64,000 bases of DNA, taken from the NCBI RefSeq assembly GCF_021729085.1, contig NZ_JAJSAR010000001.1, positions 310,001 through 374,000 of the forward strand, read 5' to 3'. Source of the stretch: Pseudohongiella sp. O18. Its GTDB lineage: Bacteria; Pseudomonadota; Gammaproteobacteria; Pseudomonadales; Pseudohongiellaceae. Of the stretch, positions 17,750 through 26,553 are shown one piece after another. Position 1 is the stretch's first letter. Each line of letters opens with the position of its first letter. The notes under the pieces were generated by a model. That model made no database searches and had not been told where the DNA came from. It saw only the letters and a list, made by a program, of their open reading frames with translations. A program made the position numbers and the translations under genes.

Positions 17750-18466
17750 TTACAAATTGTCTTTTAATAGATTCTGGTACACCATGTTCGTCAGGTACAG
17801 TTTTTCTTTTTGTCTGAGGTCAACAAACTGCACCCCATAGGCTGTGTCAGCCTCGCCCGCATTGATCGCTTTGACTCTTGCTTGGATCTTCATAAGAACA
17901 TCCATGCCAGAAGGATTGATGCGAAAGGCAATTTTGATTTCATCCTCCAGCACCATGGCATCCTGACGGCAAATCAGTCTGGCCCCTCCACTACTCAGAT
18001 CGACGATACGAGCCGAATGTTTACCCGCATTAGTCTCGATAGTCGCCACTATGTCAACAGCGACTCGGGCCGACTCCCTTATGCGCATTGACTGAACGGA
18101 TTCCGGATACGCCAGATGCAGGTATGCGAACGGGGACAGATTGGATTTCAGGATCTGGCTTCTGTAAGCCACAGCATCACGCCCGATAAAGCAGCGAACC
18201 AGAACCTGCTGGCCTTCCCTGAAAAAAAGCAGTTTGCCGTTACTTTTTGGGGTTGCAGCCATAACACTCAGTGGCGCATGAATACCTATGACTTTAGCTT
18301 GATAACGCTCCGGCTTACCCACCCCGAGTGTCTGTATCTGAATCATGTCCCCGGGCGACAGTTTAAAACTGTCCAGCATTGACTCATTTGCTTCCCTGTC
18401 TGACGACGGACTTTCAGTAGCCGCGTTGTTAGCACCTGAATTCTCTGATTTATTTTCCAGCGCCAT
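17750..18466 (-). CDS. PilZ-domain protein, YcgR-like
   Basis: A 238-residue cytoplasmic protein with an N-terminal flagellar-brake-like beta domain (about 35-120) and a PilZ domain (about 126-235). The c-di-GMP binding signature is intact: R130xxxR134 and D156-LSSGG. It should act as a c-di-GMP effector, probably on motility or surface behaviour, by analogy with YcgR. The first 30 residues are polar and low-complexity. The only flagellum-related gene nearby is the chemoreceptor at 56 kb, so the target is unknown. A diguanylate cyclase occurs at 39.8 kb. No clear Shine-Dalgarno is visible before the ATG. Confidence 0.88.
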   Translation of the reverse strand: MALENKSENSGANNAATESPSSDREANESMLDSFKLSPGDMIQIQTLGVGKPERYQAKVIGIHAPLSVMAATPKSNGKLLFFREGQQVLVRCFIGRDAVAYRSQILKSNLSPFAYLHLAYPESVQSMRIRESARVAVDIVATIETNAGKHSARIVDLSSGGARLICRQDAMVLEDEIKIAFRINPSGMDVLMKIQARVKAINAGEADTAYGVQFVDLRQKEKLYLTNMVYQNLLKDNL

Positions 18467-18562
18467 TTTTTATCGTTCGTCCATCATTGTTGTTATTCTC
18501 TATTTAAGACTGCGATTTTATTTACCGCTTGTCAATTCATCGTGTGACATCAAACATCTGGT

Positions 18563-19330
18563 TTACTGCTCTTTTCGGGCATCACGAATAATGTCATAGG
18601 CATTGGTAATATCGCGTGCTTTGCGCTCAGCCATTTCGCGCATATTGTCGGGCAGGCCCTGGCTGGCCAGCTTGTCAGGATGATTCTCGTTCATGAGCTT
18701 GCGATAGGCACGTTTCACTTCGGCGTCACTGGCCGATTCGGGCACACCAAGAACCTGGTAGGCATCTGCCAGTTTCTGGCGCGTCGATACACCGCCACTG
18801 CCAGCCTGCCCCATACGCAGCATGGACTCCAGTTGAGCAACCTGAGACTCGGGCAGGCCCAGCCCGCGAGCAATACGCAGCAACATTTGATGCTCTGCCG
18901 GATGTACCTGGCCATCTGCAGCGACGGCACTGATCTGCACCTGCAGAAACATGCGCAGCAATGCTGGGTGTCCCCTGCTAATCTGACGGAACTGGCGCAG
19001 CTCGCCATCCAGGTCGAACTCGCTCTGTTTGCCGCGATTGAACGCCTTAATCGCTGACTGGCGCTGGTCGGCATTCATGCGCAGCTGACCAAACATGGTC
19101 TCTGCAGCTTTGACCTCGTTCTGCGTAACAACACCGTCTGCTTTGCACAGCGCGCCCATTACCGCAAACATGGAGTCAAGGTACGCAGACTGTACCTGAA
19201 TCAGTTTGGGCCCGGCACTTTGTTGCAGCCAGGCACGCACCAGCAGCGCGATGACAGCACCAAACACAAAACCTGCCGGGCCACCGAACAGCAATCCCAC
19301 AAATCCACCTATCAACACGCTGGTCAGCAT
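18563..19330 (-). CDS. djlA: DjlA-like membrane-anchored J-domain co-chaperone
   Basis: A 255-residue protein: glycine-rich N-terminal membrane segment (about 5-32), TerB-like helical domain (about 50-165), and a C-terminal J-domain (about 188-252) with the HPD tripeptide in NENHPDKLASQ. This order is that of E. coli DjlA, which stimulates DnaK at the inner membrane. The gene overlaps the upstream RNase J-like gene by 7 bases, indicating translational coupling. The residues and domain order are clear; the cellular role is taken from the family. Confidence 0.93.
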   Translation of the reverse strand: MLTSVLIGGFVGLLFGGPAGFVFGAVIALLVRAWLQQSAGPKLIQVQSAYLDSMFAVMGALCKADGVVTQNEVKAAETMFGQLRMNADQRQSAIKAFNRGKQSEFDLDGELRQFRQISRGHPALLRMFLQVQISAVAADGQVHPAEHQMLLRIARGLGLPESQVAQLESMLRMGQAGSGGVSTRQKLADAYQVLGVPESASDAEVKRAYRKLMNENHPDKLASQGLPDNMREMAERKARDITNAYDIIRDARKEQ

Positions 19331-20691
19331 GGTCTCTCCACCTTGTTTAGTTGTGCGCGCCGTTCATCCAGCCAGAGCCGGCCTACTGGCGCAAATCCTC
19401 TTTCCACACGGCCATTGACAACATCGAAAAGGTCGCCGTTCTGCCCCAGTAATGAAAATGGGACGCCTGATGCCTGTGCGATATCAGCATTGCATTTCAT
19501 ATGCCACCGTTCACCATGAACGGGAATGGCGATGCGTGGCAGCACCCATTGATACATCTGTTTAAGCTCATCAGCATAGGGGTGACCCGAAGCGTGCAAG
19601 GCACGATCTGAGTGATCAGCATGGACAACGCGAATCTGTTTGTCAGTCAACGCACGAATCAGACCCTCGACATCACCCTCGTTGCCCGGAATCGTTTTGG
19701 CACTGAAGATGACAGTATCTCCAGATGTCAGCTCAAGATCCGGATGATCGCCTGCGGCCAGCCGGTGCAATGCGGCCCTCGGCTCGCCCTGACTGCCCGT
19801 GGCCAGCACCAGGACATCGCTGGCTGGCAGATATGCCAGGTCCCGCACATCAACCGGATTGAAATAGGTATCCAGATAACCCGCAGAACGGGCACAGGAA
19901 ACCATGTTGTGCAGAGAGCGCCCCATCAAGCCAAGGTAACGACCGGCAACGTGCGCTACGTTGCCCATGGTCTGCAAGCGCGCAATATTACTTGCAAAAC
20001 ACGCCACTACTACCCGGCCGGGAGCATCCCTGACAGTTGCCAGCAGGTCCTCGAACAACTCTGCTTCCGAAAGCGAATGTCCCTTCTGCGGGGCGTTGGT
20101 TGAGTCGCACACAATGGCATCCACACCCCGGTGAGCCAGTTTAGTAAAATCGCTGCGCTCCAGAGCCGGCCCCACAACAGGAGCAGCATCCAGTTTCCAG
20201 TCGGCAGTATGGAGCACCTGTCCAGCCTCGGTGCTGATCAGCAAGGCGCAGGTTTCAGGCGTTGAATGAGTTATGGAGATCCAGCGCACCTGAAACGGAC
20301 CTATCGATATCTCCTCGCCTGGCAGCACCGTGTACACAGGCGCCTCTATTCCTTTCTCGCGAAGCTTTCTCAGCAATACCTGGCGCGTGAACGGCGTGGT
20401 GTAGACAGGACAGCGAAACTGATCCCAAAGGTGGGCGATGGCGCCTATATGGTCTTCGTGAGCGTGGGTGGCAATCAGACCGGCAAGACGCTCAGTGCGA
20501 TTGCTGATGAACAGGGGGTCGGGCATTTCAACCCGGTTGAGGCCACCAGACTGCTTCTCGAAGGTCACGCCGCAGTCGACCATCAGCCATTGACCGGCAT
20601 GGCCATAAAGATTGAGGTTCATGCCGATTTCACCACAGCCGCCCAGCGGTAAAAACCAGAAATCGTTTGAGGAGGGTATCATGGAAGCCAT
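19324..20691 (-). CDS. RNase J-like metallo-beta-lactamase ribonuclease
   Basis: A 455-residue beta-CASP protein: LGGCGEIGMNLNLY at the N-terminus, metal motif HAHEDH at 76-81, SITHSTPETCALL, HTADWKLD, and C-terminal HASGHPYADELKQMYQWVLPRIAIPVHGE, typical of RNase J. RNase J enzymes are 5'-3' exo/endoribonucleases, common in Firmicutes and alphaproteobacteria and found in some gammaproteobacteria. At 455 residues it lacks much of the C-terminal dimerisation domain of the roughly 555-residue Bacillus enzyme. No strong Shine-Dalgarno precedes either the ATG at 20691 or the one three codons later. It is upstream of and overlaps djlA. Confidence 0.85.
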   Translation of the reverse strand: MASMIPSSNDFWFLPLGGCGEIGMNLNLYGHAGQWLMVDCGVTFEKQSGGLNRVEMPDPLFISNRTERLAGLIATHAHEDHIGAIAHLWDQFRCPVYTTPFTRQVLLRKLREKGIEAPVYTVLPGEEISIGPFQVRWISITHSTPETCALLISTEAGQVLHTADWKLDAAPVVGPALERSDFTKLAHRGVDAIVCDSTNAPQKGHSLSEAELFEDLLATVRDAPGRVVVACFASNIARLQTMGNVAHVAGRYLGLMGRSLHNMVSCARSAGYLDTYFNPVDVRDLAYLPASDVLVLATGSQGEPRAALHRLAAGDHPDLELTSGDTVIFSAKTIPGNEGDVEGLIRALTDKQIRVVHADHSDRALHASGHPYADELKQMYQWVLPRIAIPVHGERWHMKCNADIAQASGVPFSLLGQNGDLFDVVNGRVERGFAPVGRLWLDERRAQLNKVERPC

Positions 20692-20717
20692 GTTACCACT
20701 GCTGCCATGACGGGTGT

Positions 20718-20753
20718 AACTGGCGCCGTGACGAAGCCGCCACGGCGCCAGTT
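20718..20753 (-). terminator. 13-bp hairpin after the DUF305 fusion gene
   Basis: AACTGGCGCCGTG (20718-20730) and CACGGCGCCAGTT (20741-20753) form a perfect 13-bp stem with a 10-base loop, 7 bases beyond the stop of the leftward gene. There is no U-tract on either strand. Confidence 0.6.
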
Positions 20754-20760
20754 CGGTGCT

Positions 20761-23238
20761 TTACTGCAGGCGTGCTGCGATACCTTCCAGCGTATCAGCC
20801 AGGCCGTCGTAGCGGCGTTGAGTGGCTCCACTGCTGTCATTGGCAGCGCTTGCAAAGCGGGCAGCCAGATTGGTCAACTGCTGCGCAGCATCAGCGCTGT
20901 TGTTCCCGGACTGCAGAGCCGAATCAGCCTGGGCCAGAGCGTCATTCAGCGCCGCCGCCAGACCCGCGTCAATCACATTGCTGCGCTGCAGCTGATCGAG
21001 GTAGGCACGCGCAACAACCGGCTCAGCAGGCCATTCCAGACGGCTTTGCGTCTGTACGTTGACGATACCGCCGCTGGACAGCAGCGAGGCTGCCGCCAGT
21101 TCGTTCTCAGACAGGTAGTCACTGGGGGCCAGCTCGAATACATCCAGGCCTCGCGCAATTTCAGTGCCGTAGATATAACCGTTGTGCCAGTACGCAGACC
21201 AGTAACCACCCATTACCAGCTCTTCTTCATCGATTGGACCACGATCGAAGAACGCGATTTCAACTGGGTTGGAGGAGTCGGTAAAGTCCACCACTGAAAT
21301 GCCACCCTGATACCAGGACTGCGCGAGAATATCGCGGCCCGGCACAGGCACCAGCGAGCCATTGTGCGCTACACAGTTTTCCTGCTCGCTTTGCGGCGCT
21401 GGCAGCTTGTAGTAGCTGCGGAACTGCAGCTTGCCATCAACGATATCGTAGATAGCATCGGCACCCCATGTGTCCGGATCCTGCGCACGACAACGGGCAC
21501 GTGAACCGCCACCCCATTCATCAGTGAAGATCACCTTGGTGCCGTCATTATTGAATGTGGCCGAGTGCCAGTAGGCGAAACCGGTGTCCACCACCTGGTC
21601 CAGTCGCTGGGGATTCTCCGGATCAGAGATATCCAGAAGGATGCCATTGCCTGAACAGGCACCTGCTGCCAGGCCCAATTCCGGGTAGGCCGTGATGTCG
21701 TGGCAGTGGTTGGTCTCGGCGGTGCGCTGTGTTCCGGGGCCGTGATCGCCACCCTCCCACAGACCGGCGAGCACGCCCGAATTCGGGTCAGAGAAAATGA
21801 ACGGACTGTTAACAACACGCGCGTCCTGCGGACTGGCCAGTGGCACTTCGATCACATCGATGCGGAAACGTGATGTCTCCGGATTCTCGAAGGGGTTGTC
21901 ATTCGCACAGCCTTCCAGCTCTTCGCCATCTCGGACGACGCTGGTACCTGAGTTGTAAACCAGAATGCGGCTGTCATCTTCGGGGTCAGGTATCACTGTA
22001 TGAGTATGCGAGCCGCGACAGGTCTGTACGGCCGCCACCTGACGTGGTCTTGTGATGTCACTGACATCAAAAATTCGCAGACCACGGAAGCGCTCATCAC
22101 TGATCGTATCGGCGATGCCCTGCAATCCGCAATCCAGTCGACCACGTGTCTGCTCCACTGACATGATCAGCAGGTTTTCAAACAGTGTCACGTCACCCTG
22201 ACCGCCCGGGCAGACTACTGAAGCCAGCAATTCCGGGGATACCGGATTATCGATATTGTAGATATTGAAGCCGTGATAGTTACCTGCAACCACCTGATTT
22301 CCAGAGAACGCCAGGTCAGTATTGGCAAAGTCCAGCAGGCTGGGACGTGGTTCGGCTTCTTCGTCATCATCTTCGGCAGCAACCTGCTGTCCACCAGATG
22401 CCAGCGCTCTCACGCGGCTCATTGGCAGGCCGGCCGGATTCTCGGGATCATAGAAACCCTCAGGCTTGGACAGAGCAGCAACCAGATTCATATTCATGGA
22501 GGCCTGACCAGCGTCCTGGAAGCCAGCAGCCAGATTGACGCGTGGGTCGGGGGAAAATCCGGCCAGCATTAATTCCATTCGCTCGATCTCGGCGGTCTGA
22601 TCCGATGTGACCTCGTTGGCGAACTCAAAGAGCACGGAACTTTGTGCCGAGCCCCGCTGGTCCAGAAGGTCTTCCACCATGGCAACCGCACCCTCGTGGT
22701 GTTTGATCATGAATTCAAGGAACAGCGAATCAAACTCGGCGCCCTCGGCTGCCTCCAGCCGATCCATTTCTTCCTCGGTTATCATGCCGGGCATCAGACC
22801 GGTGTGATTGCGTCCGTGGTGCATGCCGTGGCCACCGTCAGGCAGCTCGGTCGGCTCACCGCGTTCTTCCAGCCAGTCCTGCATCAGGGCAATTTCATCG
22901 TCCTGAGACAGGGCGATACGTTCAGCCAGCTGCATGATTGAATCACGTTGCGCACGATCTGGAACCAGGGCAGACATTTCGATGGCCTGCTGGTGGTGCG
23001 CAATCATGCCCTGCATGAAGCGCACGTCGGCCTCCACGTACTCCATGGTGGCCAGATTCGTCGCCTCAGCGGCCGTCAGCTCACGGCTGTCCTGGCCAGG
23101 CGCTCCTGGCTGGATGATTGGAACCTGCTGCGCAAAGGCAGAAGCGGAAAAGGATGCAATTGCGACCAGCAGTGTGGCTCGTGCGCAGCGCCGAAAGCGA
23201 ATTGAGCATTCGGCGGACAATGAATTGGACAGTGACAT
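20761..23238 (-). CDS. DUF305-LVIVD beta-propeller fusion protein, exported
   Basis: An 825-residue exported protein. After a signal peptide (about 15-37, ending ASAFAQQ) comes a DUF305 ferritin-like helical domain (about 60-240) with two His pairs, MIAHHQQAIEM and MIKHHEGAVAM, and a His-rich insert (GGHGMHHGRNH). A linker leads to an LVIVD-type beta-propeller (about 300-730) with repeats such as NYHGFNIYNID, LRIFDVSD, GILLDISDPENP and ISVVDFTDSSNP. The last 85 residues are an alanine-rich helical tail similar to FIMAH-type domains. DUF305 proteins are linked to metal or stress handling but are poorly understood. The start at 23238 has GGAG upstream and fits the signal peptide. Function unknown. 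Confidence 0.85.
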   Translation of the reverse strand: MSLSNSLSAECSIRFRRCARATLLVAIASFSASAFAQQVPIIQPGAPGQDSRELTAAEATNLATMEYVEADVRFMQGMIAHHQQAIEMSALVPDRAQRDSIMQLAERIALSQDDEIALMQDWLEERGEPTELPDGGHGMHHGRNHTGLMPGMITEEEMDRLEAAEGAEFDSLFLEFMIKHHEGAVAMVEDLLDQRGSAQSSVLFEFANEVTSDQTAEIERMELMLAGFSPDPRVNLAAGFQDAGQASMNMNLVAALSKPEGFYDPENPAGLPMSRVRALASGGQQVAAEDDDEEAEPRPSLLDFANTDLAFSGNQVVAGNYHGFNIYNIDNPVSPELLASVVCPGGQGDVTLFENLLIMSVEQTRGRLDCGLQGIADTISDERFRGLRIFDVSDITRPRQVAAVQTCRGSHTHTVIPDPEDDSRILVYNSGTSVVRDGEELEGCANDNPFENPETSRFRIDVIEVPLASPQDARVVNSPFIFSDPNSGVLAGLWEGGDHGPGTQRTAETNHCHDITAYPELGLAAGACSGNGILLDISDPENPQRLDQVVDTGFAYWHSATFNNDGTKVIFTDEWGGGSRARCRAQDPDTWGADAIYDIVDGKLQFRSYYKLPAPQSEQENCVAHNGSLVPVPGRDILAQSWYQGGISVVDFTDSSNPVEIAFFDRGPIDEEELVMGGYWSAYWHNGYIYGTEIARGLDVFELAPSDYLSENELAAASLLSSGGIVNVQTQSRLEWPAEPVVARAYLDQLQRSNVIDAGLAAALNDALAQADSALQSGNNSADAAQQLTNLAARFASAANDSSGATQRRYDGLADTLEGIAARLQ

Positions 23239-23308
23239 GTTATTCAGCTCCGGGAAAAATTCGGGAATCCCGCCAAGAATAAAACGGTTGGGCGCTGATA
23301 ACAACGGT

Positions 23309-23803
23309 TCAGCTCAGTTGTTTGACCATTAACACATGCGGGACTGTGACCTCGGTGAACACGTCACCAAGCGCCTTGTAACCCATGCGTTCGTAGAACC
23401 CCTGTGCACTCACTCGTGCGTGCAGACTGGCTTCCAGCATACCTGCGTCACGAATTAACTGTTCTACCTGCTGCATCAGGGCGCGACCCAGGCCCATGCC
23501 GCGGCAGATCTCAGCTACCGCCATTTGACGTAGTTTCACGCGTTGTTCACCGAGGGGGACGGCGACCAGGCAGGCAAGCGGACGGTCATTGGTATCCAGA
23601 AACGCAAAATGATGCTGCCCCGATTCCTGTTTCAGGTCTTCGTCCCATATTGACAGACCCAGGGGTGCTCGCAGACTCTGGTCACGTAACTCCAGCGTCT
23701 GGTAGTAGGCGTCGCTGCCGTAGAGAATATGCTCCAGCTCGAGAGCCTCGACATCAAGCTCGACGGACTGGCCAGTTTGCTCAGTTGTGGTAGTGTGTTT
23801 CAT
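23309..23803 (-). CDS. GNAT family N-acetyltransferase
   Basis: A 164-residue GNAT protein of the ElaA/YjcF-like type. The acetyl-CoA signature is seen in LRQMAVAEICRGMGLGRALMQQVEQ (motif A RxxGxG/A form, about 92-116), followed by LHARVSAQGFYERMGY (motif B). Residues 24-34 (LEHILYGSDAYY, LRDQSLRAPLG) match the N-terminal region of this subfamily. Substrate unknown. It is divergent from the D-aminoacylase gene with a 51-base gap that must contain both promoters. Confidence 0.85.
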   Translation of the reverse strand: MKHTTTTEQTGQSVELDVEALELEHILYGSDAYYQTLELRDQSLRAPLGLSIWDEDLKQESGQHHFAFLDTNDRPLACLVAVPLGEQRVKLRQMAVAEICRGMGLGRALMQQVEQLIRDAGMLEASLHARVSAQGFYERMGYKALGDVFTEVTVPHVLMVKQLS

Positions 23804-23854
23804 ATCCCGTGACCATCTCTAGACCGATGGCCGATTTTAACGTAGATTTCAGAC

Positions 23855-25504
23855 ATGATAATAAAAATACATCGCTCAGTACTCCTCTCAATTGTGGCCG
23901 CTCTCCTGGTTGCCTGCGGCGACAGCCCGGCGCCTGACTCAGCTACGTCCAGTCCAGCCCGGTACGACCTGGTATTGCAAGGCGGCACGCTCTACTCCGG
24001 CGCCGATGAGCCTCCCTTCATTGGTGATATCGCAATTAACGGCGACCGCATCGCAGCCGTCGGCAATCTGGGTGAATACCAGGCGACGCAGGCGATAGAC
24101 GTAACTGGTCTGGCCGTCATGCCTGGCTTTATCGATATTCACAGTCATGCACTGTCGGATCAGCCCGATCAGGGCATCTTTGGCTGGCCTGATGCCGAAA
24201 ACCTGATTCGCCAGGGCGTCACAACGGTGATTGAAGGCAACGACGGCAGCTCGCCCGTACCTCTCGAACCCAGCTTTGAAGCCATTGCAGCGCTGCCACC
24301 GGCCATCAACTTCGGCAGCTTTATCGGCCATGGTTCGATACGAGCGCTGGTCGTTGGCGAAGACGACCGACCACCCACCGAGGAAGAGCTCGAACTGATG
24401 CGCGAACAGGTTGCGCTCGGCATGGAACAGGGGGCGTTTGGTCTGTCGTCGGGCCTCATCTACGCACCCGGCCGTTTCGCCGACACCGACGAAGTGGTGG
24501 AGCTGGCACGTGTCGCCGGGCAATACAACGGCATGTACATCAGCCACATGCGCGAGGAGGGCCTGGCGCTCCTCGATAGCGTAGCAGAGACAATCCTGAT
24601 CGGTGAAGAAGCGGGGCTGCCCACACAGCTGACCCACCACAAGGTCGTAGGAGCCCCCATGTGGGGTGCCTCAGCAGACAGTCTGCGACTAGTTGACGAA
24701 GCCATTGAGCGCGGCGTCGATGTCTCCATAGACCAGTACCCTTACACAGCGTCGTCCACCAATCTGATGATCCTGTTCCCCGGCTGGGCGCTGGATGGCG
24801 GGCGCGAAGCTCTGCTGGCCCGCATGGCCGACCCGTCCCAGCGGCAGCGACTGCGCAATGACATTATCTACAACATAGAGGTAGATCGTGGCGGAGACGA
24901 CCCGGCTAATGTTGTGCTGGCAGGTTGCCCGCACGACGAAAGCCTCAATGGCATGAATCTTAGTCAGGTTCTGCTTCAACAGGGCCAGGAGGTCAGCAAG
25001 GCCAACGCGGCCGAACTGCTGATGGACTTGGTCGCTGCAGGCAACTGCAGCGCCGTATTTCATGCCATGGTTGAGGAGGATGTGCACAATATCATGCGCC
25101 ATCCACGCACCATGATTGCATCGGACGGCGGTGTGGAAGGACCTTCCAGCCGTGCGGTACATCCCCGCAACTACGGCACCTTTGCGCGACTGATTGGTCA
25201 TTACGCCCGCGATCTGGAAGTGATTCCCGTGCACACTGCCATTCACAAAGTAACGCAGATGCCTGCGCAGCGCCTGAATATGACAGACCGTGGCATACTG
25301 GAACCAGGTGCTGTTGCCGACATTGCCGTGCTCGATATTGCCCGAGTGCGGGAACTGACCACCTTTGCCGATCCCCATCAATATTCGGAGGGCGCGGCCC
25401 ACGTTCTGGTCGCCGGCGAGCTGGTATTGAATGATGGCGCAATGACTGGTGCACGACCCGGGCGTATCGTCCGGTCATCTGATTACAGATCTGCTGCTCA
25501 ATAG
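23855..25504 (+). CDS. N-acyl-D-amino-acid deacylase-type amidohydrolase, lipoprotein
   Basis: A 549-residue amidohydrolase. The N-terminus has a lipobox (LLVACGD, Cys22), so it is probably tethered in the periplasm. Metal ligands appear in MPGFIDIHSHALSD (HxH, about 96-98), with further motifs GVTTVIEGNDGSS, YISHMREEG, TQLTHHKVVG and IASDGGVEGPSSRAVHPR near the C-terminus. These fit the D-aminoacylase/dihydroorotase-like branch, which removes acyl groups from N-acyl-D-amino acids or cleaves related amides. Together with the D-transaminase at 46 kb it suggests use of D-amino-acid derivatives such as cell-wall fragments. The exact substrate cannot be read from the sequence. Confidence 0.87.
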   Translation: MIIKIHRSVLLSIVAALLVACGDSPAPDSATSSPARYDLVLQGGTLYSGADEPPFIGDIAINGDRIAAVGNLGEYQATQAIDVTGLAVMPGFIDIHSHALSDQPDQGIFGWPDAENLIRQGVTTVIEGNDGSSPVPLEPSFEAIAALPPAINFGSFIGHGSIRALVVGEDDRPPTEEELELMREQVALGMEQGAFGLSSGLIYAPGRFADTDEVVELARVAGQYNGMYISHMREEGLALLDSVAETILIGEEAGLPTQLTHHKVVGAPMWGASADSLRLVDEAIERGVDVSIDQYPYTASSTNLMILFPGWALDGGREALLARMADPSQRQRLRNDIIYNIEVDRGGDDPANVVLAGCPHDESLNGMNLSQVLLQQGQEVSKANAAELLMDLVAAGNCSAVFHAMVEEDVHNIMRHPRTMIASDGGVEGPSSRAVHPRNYGTFARLIGHYARDLEVIPVHTAIHKVTQMPAQRLNMTDRGILEPGAVADIAVLDIARVRELTTFADPHQYSEGAAHVLVAGELVLNDGAMTGARPGRIVRSSDYRSAAQ

Positions 25505-25548
25505 GGAACAAAAACTCACTACAGACATTAAATGCGACAACACCACCT

Positions 25549-26133
25549 ATGTATAAAGGGCTCTGGTTAACCGCGTTACTGATGATACTGGTCGCTCCCT
25601 CCGCACGAGTGAGCGCCCATGGCAGCGTAGTGGATGCTGGCGAGGGCTGTACCATATTCATGGACTTCTACAGCGCGCACTTTACCGTCTTTCAGCCCGA
25701 GCGGTCTGGCCATCGTGAATACTGTGAAGATCTGCCGGCAACAGGTGAGAGCGTTTTTGTCATGGAATATCTGCATGACTCGCTGCGCCAGGTACCCGTC
25801 GAATTCAGGATTATTCGCAATACCACTGAGCTGGGCCGCTTTGTCAAACTAACGGACGTTCAGGCACTGGGCGACCTTGACGACATCACGGTTTTCTACC
25901 AGTCCGTTGGCCCCCAGCCAGATGGCGTATTGACGGTAATGCACAGCTTCCAGGATGCGGGCGATTTCATAGGTGTGGTCTCTGCACCACACCCGCAGCA
26001 GGACCGCATGTATCATGCCGTCTTTCCATTCAGTGTGGGCGACCCGGCACTGCCAGTCTGGCTTTGGGTACTGATCGTAACCGGATTATTGCTTCTCGCC
26101 TGGCGATACCGAAACACACGGGGAGTTCGCTAA
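25549..26133 (+). CDS. Exported protein with C-terminal membrane anchor, unknown function
   Basis: A 194-residue protein with a signal peptide (1-23, SVSAH-like ARVSAHG), an extracytoplasmic domain of about 140 residues, and a C-terminal transmembrane helix (about 168-187, LPVWLWVLIVTGLLLLAW) with a short basic tail. The domain has two cysteines (CTIFMDFYSAHF and HREYCEDLP) and scattered His, including the predicted mature N-terminal His. A mature N-terminal His can bind copper in other families, but this is only a suggestion. Its stop overlaps the next ATG (TAATG), and the dihaem gene follows, so the three form an operon. I do not recognise a named family. Confidence 0.75.
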   Translation: MYKGLWLTALLMILVAPSARVSAHGSVVDAGEGCTIFMDFYSAHFTVFQPERSGHREYCEDLPATGESVFVMEYLHDSLRQVPVEFRIIRNTTELGRFVKLTDVQALGDLDDITVFYQSVGPQPDGVLTVMHSFQDAGDFIGVVSAPHPQQDRMYHAVFPFSVGDPALPVWLWVLIVTGLLLLAWRYRNTRGVR

Positions 26134-26537
26134 TGACCGCCAACAGGATTAGGGATTGGTTGACAGGCCTTGCTCTGGTGCTGGCTGTATCTACGGCACA
26201 AGCCGCGACTGTGCAGACACAATCCACACCCAGCGGCCTGCAGATCGAGATGCAGAGCCAGCTGCAGCCGCTGACAATCAATCAGATGCATGACTGGGTC
26301 ATATCGTTGACCGACACACAGGGCCAGGCTGTCAACAATGCCGATATAACTGTCACTGGGGGCATGCCGACACACGACCATGGCCTTGCCACCACTCCTC
26401 GTATAACACAGCAGCTCGGCGACGGGCAGTATTTATTGCAGGGTGTACGCTTTCACATGCCCGGCCTATGGCAACTGGAACTATTGATTCAAATTGAGGA
26501 GACCACCTATCGGGCACAAGTCGAGTTGAACTTGTGA
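26133..26537 (+). CDS. YtkA/FixH-like exported protein
   Basis: A 134-residue exported protein (signal peptide about 1-24, STAQA/A). The mature part is one immunoglobulin-like beta domain with DWVISLTDTQGQAV, ADITVTGGMPTHDHGLATTPRI and FHMPGLWQLELLI, the pattern of YtkA-like (PF13115-type) proteins. The GMPTHDHG motif and FHMPG are the conserved Met/His sites; this family is suspected to handle copper. It starts in a TAATG overlap with the previous gene and precedes a dihaem peroxidase-like gene by 16 bases. Alternative upstream starts exist in frame but would delete the signal-peptide position. Confidence 0.8.
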   Translation: MTANRIRDWLTGLALVLAVSTAQAATVQTQSTPSGLQIEMQSQLQPLTINQMHDWVISLTDTQGQAVNNADITVTGGMPTHDHGLATTPRITQQLGDGQYLLQGVRFHMPGLWQLELLIQIEETTYRAQVELNL

Positions 26538-26553
26538 ACAGGCAGGTACCGTA

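Noticed and set aside
20671-20710. Plus-strand mini-ORF MEAMLPLLP after GAGGAGGG
   Set aside because: It is nine codons, antisense to the first codons of the RNase J-like gene, and has no promoter or terminator of its own; the purine run is explained by the codons on the other strand.
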